From Dichomitus squalens LYAD-421 SS1 (taxonomy: Eukaryota > Basidiomycota > Agaricomycetes > Polyporales > Polyporaceae), in the NCBI RefSeq assembly GCF_000275845.1, contig NW_006766886.1, forward strand, positions 1,278,945 to 1,342,944: a DNA stretch of 64,000 bases, read 5' to 3'. The notes under the pieces were generated by a model. That model worked only from the letters and a program-made list of their open reading frames with translations. It was not told where the DNA came from and did not search any database. Below, one piece after another: positions 57,881-64,000 of the stretch. A program made the translations under genes and the position numbers. Within the stretch, counting starts at the first letter, position 1; each line of letters opens with the position of its first letter.

Positions 57881-59547
57881 CGTGGTAGAGGACAGACTGT
57901 TGGCAGCGTGCTTCCTTCAGAACCTGCGCGTATGCACGTTGCAATTGACAAGTGTACTCAATTGGATTCTGACGGACTTCCCCTGACTTACAAGTAACAA
58001 CGCTCCACGGCGTGTGGTAGTTAGCAGGCGCGTCTCGGTTCCTCTAACGGACGAGCGGAGCCCTCGATGCAAGACTAGTGGGATTTTGAGTATACTCCGT
58101 TATACATAGTACATGCACACTCTTACCTTGCGCTTGTTGACGCCTCCTAACACTCTCTGTACGTTCGCAATCCTGGTTCCCCTTGTATGCACCTCTTGAG
58201 GACAACGCGCACCCCGTCCAAACTCCTCAAAGAGACAGTGCAAGGCTATCGCAGTCGTTGCAGCAGCGCGAGATGCAAGCGTCCAGTCTTCGAACAGTTT
58301 TAAGACGACAAAGACCAGCCCGAAAGATCGCTGTAGGCGTCGATGTTGGGTCGAAGCCGTTCTACACCGCGTCGACATTCAAACGTTCAGCGTCCGCGAA
58401 CCGCTGTTTCCCACGGTGAGCGATCGGCGGGAGCTCAGCCGCGCGCCGATCCCGGGCCCGACGAGGGATACAGAACAGAGAGAGAGACAGAGAAATACTT
58501 ATACGTTGATAAAGATGAGAGAGAGAGATGGTTGTATAGTACATGGACGACGTTACATAGTGCGTGTTGGAGAGAGAGAGAGGGACTCAAGAGGAGACAT
58601 TGGAGCTCGAAGAGGAGAGAACGGCGACGAAGTCAAGCTAGAAGAACGCGAACTCGGTCGAAAGCAACCACAGTCCAACGACAACGTCGTGAAAATGAAC
58701 ATAGGGGGGTGCGCTCCCGCATGCAAGCGGCACAACGAACGTGAAAAGCGGGAAGGGAGGGAACAACGCGGAACGGGGCAAACAACGAAGGCCTCCGTGC
58801 CTAAACAAATCATCACCATATCACCATGTGAACGGGAACGTGAGGGCGTACTATACAGCGCGGAGAATGACGAAGCGACTATGGACAGCAAAGCAAAGCT
58901 GGGAAACTGATAACAAAAGATGAGAGGGTGAAGGGACCGACGAGATCGTGTACAGAACCATGAGACATGACAAGACATGGCGATGAGAGCGGAGAAGACA
59001 ACAGACCGATACAGGATGACCAGTGTCCATTTCACGCGATGGAATGGCGGATAGACACCGTCCGAGGACACGCAGGTCTTCAACGACGGACGGTGTTGAT
59101 GCGATTCGCCCTTGGCGGGCGGCAACGCGGATGAAAAGCTGGGGGGGGGCGGTCATGAAGCGGGAGTGTGGAACATGCGTATCGACAGAGAAAGACATGG
59201 CGGGGCGTGTATAGCACATGAGGAGTGTGTTGTCGTTGTCGATATTGACCAAGACCCCGAGGCGTGCATCGCCAAGGTGGTGAGGGGACATGGACAGGCG
59301 ACACAACTCGGGCGTGGTCGTTCGGAATAGAGCATTATCGTTGTTGGGGATCACAGGCTGACGGGATGGGCAGAGAGGCTACAGGATGCAAGCGGGCTTG
59401 AGTACAAGATGGGCACAACTCCGTCCGATATCTTCGACGGCGCCGCGTTATTGAGCAGACCGATACAATCAAGGATAGAGGACAAGCGAAGACCGAATAT
59501 ATACGAGGACCCTCTATAGAGGTCACCCAAGGATAGAGACTGGCCGC
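57881..59547. other. 1.7 kb intergenic region with purine-rich tracts
   Basis: This lies between the start of the 783-residue gene and the stop of the Whi5-like gene, both minus strand. The plus strand carries GA-rich runs (58477-58494, 58517-58532, 58570-58583; GAGAGAGAG), which are CT-rich on the transcribed strand and could be the 3' UTR of the Whi5-like gene. No supported gene. Confidence 0.5.
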
Positions 59548-61722
59548 TCAACTCTGCAGGCTAGCGTGTTGCGTGGGCGAGGACGGTGGCTTGGAGTACA
59601 ATTGTGGCGGGGCGGCGCTCCCGTTGACCTTATGGTGGTCTTCGAATAACCGTCGACCGGCTTGTGAGGATAGGCCCGAAGGCGTTCTCGACGACGGGAG
59701 CATGGCGGCAGCTGGAGAAGGGGAGACGTTCATATAATCGCTGAGGCTAAATGACGCATTGGGCGTGCGGGGGGCTGGCTTATCCGAAGGCGGCTGAGAA
59801 GAGTGTCCAGGAGATCGAACAGCTGGTCGCTGGTTAGCACCCAGCGCGGCGGGCAGTAGGTGTGGGGGTGCCTGGTCGGTCGGTGTGGGCGGCGTGACAG
59901 TCGGTAGCATCGGGATGCCTAGATGGCCATGACTACTCGACTGTGACGCATCATGAACGGTCGACAGTCTCGACGGCACTTGGGACGCGTTCGCTCTAGC
60001 GGGTATGGTGCGAGGGGACACCGGCTCCGTCGCAGTACTGGATATAGACGCGAAGCTACCGCTCATCTCCCGAGATAACGTCCGCGGTGAACGGCCGTCT
60101 TCACTCGCCGACGAGAACAGGACGCGACCCTTCGGACCAGATCCACCTCCGTAGAGGGTGCGGAAGGCAGCGGCGTCGCGAGCGTCGCGGTTTCGAAGGC
60201 TGGAGGGTCGGACCGGAGAAGGAGAGGTAGCCATATGAAGGAGCAGGTCCGCCGCATCCGTGTCCTCTACGCGGTCACGGGGTGTCATTTTCGGCGTGCC
60301 AGCGCCTTCGGGACGTAAGCTGCTGCCTTGGGTTGTGCTTGCTCGACGTGCCACTGCGTGGGACAAGGCCGGAGAAGCTTGGGACAGGGCAGGAGAATGT
60401 GGCGGGGTAGCCGTAGAGCGTGGCGCCCTAGAGAACAGAGGCTGTTGGGAAGACGAAGGCACTGGCGTGCTCCCACCTGCCGCCGTCCTGGCCGCGCTTT
60501 GCGCATATTGTGTGAACGAGTGCGTGGATCCTGGGTCGGAGCCGGCCGATATGCTCGACCGCGGCGACCCCGCCGTCGCCGACACGGATGGTCGCTGCTG
60601 GTTGAGCAGCAGGGTCGTGAGTGTTGCAGCGGCTTCCATGTCAATCTCCCTATCTTCCACCGAGCTGGTTACCGTCTCGAAGCTGCCCTCTGCCGTGACG
60701 CGCTGCTTGCCCTTGCCCTTGCCTTTGGCCGACGCCGTCTCCTTGGCGGCTCTCTTCGACTTCGACTTCGCATGCGCATCTGGTGTACGCGCGACCTTCG
60801 GTGGTCGAGGAGAACGTGTCTGCTCGACCACTTTCTCTGGCGCCGGCACGGGCGGGTCTTCGGGATTATGAATTGTGCGCGCCCGTTTCGAAGGCGGCGG
60901 CGCCAGTAGAGAGGAGAACAAGCTCTGCGCAGCGGAAGCGGTGACGGGCGGTGGCGGGGCCATCGAACCTTTCCGTGCGGCGGAACGCGAGGACTGGCCT
61001 CCTGCGTTGCTAGATGGGCTTCCTGGGTCGGCGAAGTGGTTGGCTACCCTCTTGCCATTTGGGGTATGCTTGCCCGCTGCGGATAGCTGGGAATCGAGTT
61101 CGTGTAGCGTGTGATTGGCCGTGTTACTCTTGACCTTGAAGTTGGCGTACAATAGACGGGCGCGTAGGCTGAGAGCAAGCTAGATGGGAAAGGAGGACAG
61201 GGGTTATTAGTTAACTGCCCTACAGAGAAGGCCCGAAGGGAATCGATGACTGATGGATGCAGTACATGCGAATGACAGTAGGCACCACTTTTGTGGCAAG
61301 GGCCTTGCAGGATTGACTGCTCCAAGGGCCGGAAGGGTCGTACCGTCTCCCCGGATAACAGCCTCTGCAACGTGAATATCGCGCGATTCCTGGAGGGAGA
61401 TGCGATGCTGACGCGTGTAAGATGCGTCGAAAAATGGCAGGAGTACTATAGAGAGGCCATCGTCGCCGATGCGGACGTGCAATGGACGGGAAAGCAGCGG
61501 TGTTCTCGCCAAGGGAAGATGGAAACAGACGGGGAATACGAGCGGACATACCTCTCCCAAATGGGCATCAGCCGTGATTCTCCTAGCCAAGGTCTCCCTA
61601 TCGTCGCTGTCATTGGATAAATGGCCGTTGGGCACAACCGCAGAGGTCGACGCGCTCGCAGCAGGCTGCAGATAGCGGAGCCTGGGGGAGGGAGTTGTCG
61701 CGGAGGACGATGGGGTGGCCAT
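59548..61722 (-). CDS. Whi5/Nrm1-like G1/S transcriptional repressor candidate
   Basis: Whi5 and Nrm1 bind SBF/MBF and restrain G1/S transcription. The main exon (59548 to about 61179, minus) opens with LALSLRARLLYANFKVKSN, matching the short Whi5 motif (L-x-x-R-L-x-x-A-x-x-K-V-x-x-N). It continues as a long Ser/Pro/Ala-rich, mostly disordered chain with Ser-Pro/Thr-Pro sites that suit cyclin-kinase control and a basic KSKSKRAAKE/KGKGKGKQR stretch. A separate first exon 61552-61722 (MATPSSSATTPSPRLRYLQP... to ITADAHLGE) ends at a good GT donor. The linking exon is uncertain: either a 21 bp exon encoding RLLSGET or a longer one starting at an acceptor near 61454 and including IFTLQRLLSGET; both end at the donor near 61349. 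The protein would have ~600 residues. The family call rests on one short motif. Confidence 0.62.
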
Positions 61723-64000
61723 GGCGGCGGGGCGCGTCGCCAGGAGGCCTGTGATTGTGACCGACGTGATGGAGAACGGCGGGGAGGGTGCGAGGAGCGA
61801 CGGACGCGGTGCTGGGCCGTGGTTGAGGGCGTCGGGGACGTGTGACAGGAAGAGACACGGATGGGTAGACCGCGGCGAGAGCGCGTCGCGTCGAGGGGCT
61901 GCCGGCGCCATCCGAGGTCTTACGTAAACAGCCGCGCTTTTTCCAGGCTCCACAGACGCCCATTAACGCGCGCCTCGACGCGTTTCAGCATCGCGCGATC
62001 GTACCAGACGCGTCCCATGTCGCGCCCTCGAAGCCCCAGCCAGCAAAAATATTCAGCACCGTGGCTCTCCTCCCCCACTAGTGGCCACCCCACTCACCAC
62101 CAGCTGCAGCTGCCTGCACGCGCACGGACCAGTCGCGGAGCTTCGCGTGCTGTCTGATTTCCCGCCATGATGCCCACCGTCCGGATCAGTTGACTTTGCA
62201 CCGATGGCGCTCGTGCCTCTCCCTCTCGGCCTCCCTTTTCCAGCCAACCAAGGCACGCCCGATTTAACTGATTCTCTTTCTTCTCCTTATCCAGTATCCT
62301 CAATTGTCAATCCCCAGTGCCTCGTTGCGCGCAACGCGCGTGCTGAACACGCCCGCTGTCCCGGCACGTATGGTTTGACTCCATCCATAACATCGTTCGG
62401 CGCAGCAGTCGAAGTGGCCAATCGATGCTGACTCTCAATGACTGTCGAAGCCGGCTGCACCACACGCACCTACTTCCTGTCAGAGGACCCTGCATGCTGA
62501 AATGATATCGTTTGCCGTCAGAACCACTAACCACCGCACACTCCATCACCGACACTCATTCCGCACGAAGGTGGATTGTGGTTGCGCAACGCGCATGTCC
62601 CTCCGCAGCTATGTGTAGCCAAAAGTGCACGGGCGATACGGTAGCTCAATACAGAACGGATGAATCGCATCTCGTGACAGCGCTTCGCGAGAGTCCCTCG
62701 TGCGTCCTTCTCACACGTATGCCTTCTGCTAGACGTGTTCCCTGTTTCAGGTCAACGGGGCGGGAGCAACACCCGGTTTCCATGCCCAGAACCAAAGGCC
62801 ATTCTACACGTCTGGAGGACATTGTCTTACAACCAGCCTGCTTACTCCCATGTGCCGAGTAACCTGCTTTCGGAAGGGGGGGTACTGACCGAGTCCTCTT
62901 CAGTTTCGTCTTCCTGCGCGCTAGGAGTACGTACCTCCCTTGCATGTGCGAACGTTCCCAAATGGCGCTCACAGGAATGCTCAAGACTTCCCTGTCACAC
63001 GCGCTCCCGTATGGCGTTCCTTCACGCGCACGGTAGGACGCCCTCGGTCCTGTTGCGTGTGCGCGGGCGTACTGGAGTTGCATGTCACGACCCGATACTT
63101 ATGGGATCCGACTCCTTGCTAGCCCGGCTATGCTGTAGCCAGCGACTGACCGCGCCACTATGCTTGCTGTAGCAAACTATCGTCCTGATTCCAAATCCTG
63201 CTGTGGCTTTTGCTCGGTGCCCCGTGGCGGAGAATCCCAAGCATAACGTACTGCACGCGCTTCGGCCGCCGCTCGCGTCCTGGTCAGGCCAAGCCGGAAT
63301 CCCCACCGCGCTGTGTACCACATCCACATTGAATGCGCTTGGTCCCAAGGCGGGAAGCAGCGAACTTCCTCGTGTCTTGCCAGCACCATTTTGGGAGTAT
63401 GGGAAGCTCACAGTACGTCCGGCGCTCAGCGGTGCAAAGCAACTCCCACCCAAGCCTGTTTACTCCGGTCCGACCAGCCAGGACCAGTCCCCTCCGAGAT
63501 ATAGGTGCTGAGTCCGTGGCCGCTCCTGTCGGGTCACTGAGGACGTGCCTCCACTCCCTCAACATTGAGTTTGAGATTGCGCTCTCTCGACCACGTTTTC
63601 GACGACACCACCATCTCCGGATCTCCAGATTCGAACACTGCACCCCTGGAACCACGCATCCGGCTCATCTACCCTTCGTCCACGGATCGTTTGGTCGCGA
63701 CCGCTACAGTCCCCGCCTTGTCGCCCCGTCGGAGCAAAGCCGCGGTGCCCCAGTCCAACAACGTCAACATCGCCCATCCGACGCCACCTCGCTACGGTCT
63801 ACTCAATTCGTGAAAACAAATGACGACGGAACGCAGTGCGCGCGTCTCATACCGCCCCTCCCGATCGGGAACAAGGGACAGTGAGCCTACAAGGCCAAAT
63901 CGTCGGCCACACAACGGGCTCTCGGCTGGTTGCCCTTGCCGGCATCGACGTCCGGCGATCTGGGTGGCCGGAGGGTCTCATGCGCAAGCCGTTCATTCAC
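61723..64000. other. Gene-free right end of the window
   Basis: 2.3 kb with overlapping short frames on both strands and no family match or splice pattern. The first few hundred bases should include the Whi5-like promoter. A gene starting beyond 64000 cannot be excluded. Confidence 0.5.

Noticed and set aside
62200..64000. Overlapping frames at the right edge as a partial gene
   Set aside because: None continues open to the window edge with a motif or splice pattern; composition does not differ from intergenic DNA.
1..64000. CRISPR array, prophage or bacterial operon
   Set aside because: No spaced direct repeats and intron-rich eukaryotic genes throughout.

Overview
The window is nuclear DNA from a filamentous basidiomycete, most likely an Agaricomycete. 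The evidence is GC-rich coding DNA, protein-coding genes split by many 48-70 bp GT-AG introns (two apparent GC-AG), and a set of typical fungal proteins: a NsdD-type GATA factor, a HET-domain protein, a Whi5-like protein, a dynactin Arp10, and an 81-residue Gly/Ser/Asn/Tyr-rich protein of a kind I recall from mushroom genomes. The species cannot be fixed from sequence alone. I rebuilt exon-intron structures by hand from splice motifs, reading-frame phase and protein-family expectation. Coordinates of multi-exon genes span start codon to stop codon.

Layout. 1-5171: no gene, one TIR element. 5172-7056 (+): nucleoporin Nup57/Nup54. 7304-8623 (-): family 17 glycosyltransferase. 9111-11230 (+): Arp10. 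11958-14991 (-): PX-PB1 scaffold protein. 14992-18859: gene-free, with a second TIR element. 18860-20729 (-): 13-exon aldo-keto reductase of the K+-channel beta type. 21429-21793 (+): small Gly/Ser/Tyr protein. 21794-27673: gene desert. 27674-29978 (+): GATA factor. 31158-33510 (-): TauD-type dioxygenase. 34637-35232 (+): possible broken membrane-protein gene. 35453-36541 (-): METTL21-like methyltransferase, divergent from an alpha/beta hydrolase at 36844-37708 (+). 38543-39125: third TIR element. 39775-45070 (-): XRN1 5'-3' exoribonuclease. 45597-46454 (-): damaged WD40-like gene ending at a perfect inverted duplication. 46704-48756 (+): GMP synthase. 49356-50254 (+): glutathione S-transferase. 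50720-51979 (+): PrpF-family protein. 52533-54820 (-): HET-domain protein. 55415-57880 (-): 783-residue protein of unknown function. 59548-61722 (-): Whi5-like protein. 61723-64000: no gene seen.

The neighbourhood does not form a pathway or biosynthetic cluster. It is a mix of housekeeping genes (nuclear pore, dynactin, mRNA decay, GMP synthesis), metabolic genes (AKR, dioxygenase, GST, PrpF) and regulators (GATA, Whi5-like, PX-PB1, HET). The gene-poor stretches are where the non-autonomous TIR elements lie. I found no convincing new biological system. The observations most worth following are the TA-flanked TIR elements, the 4/11/17 bp coding micro-exons at the start of XRN1, the inverted duplication at the broken WD40 gene, two GC-AG introns, and the uncharacterised 783-residue protein.
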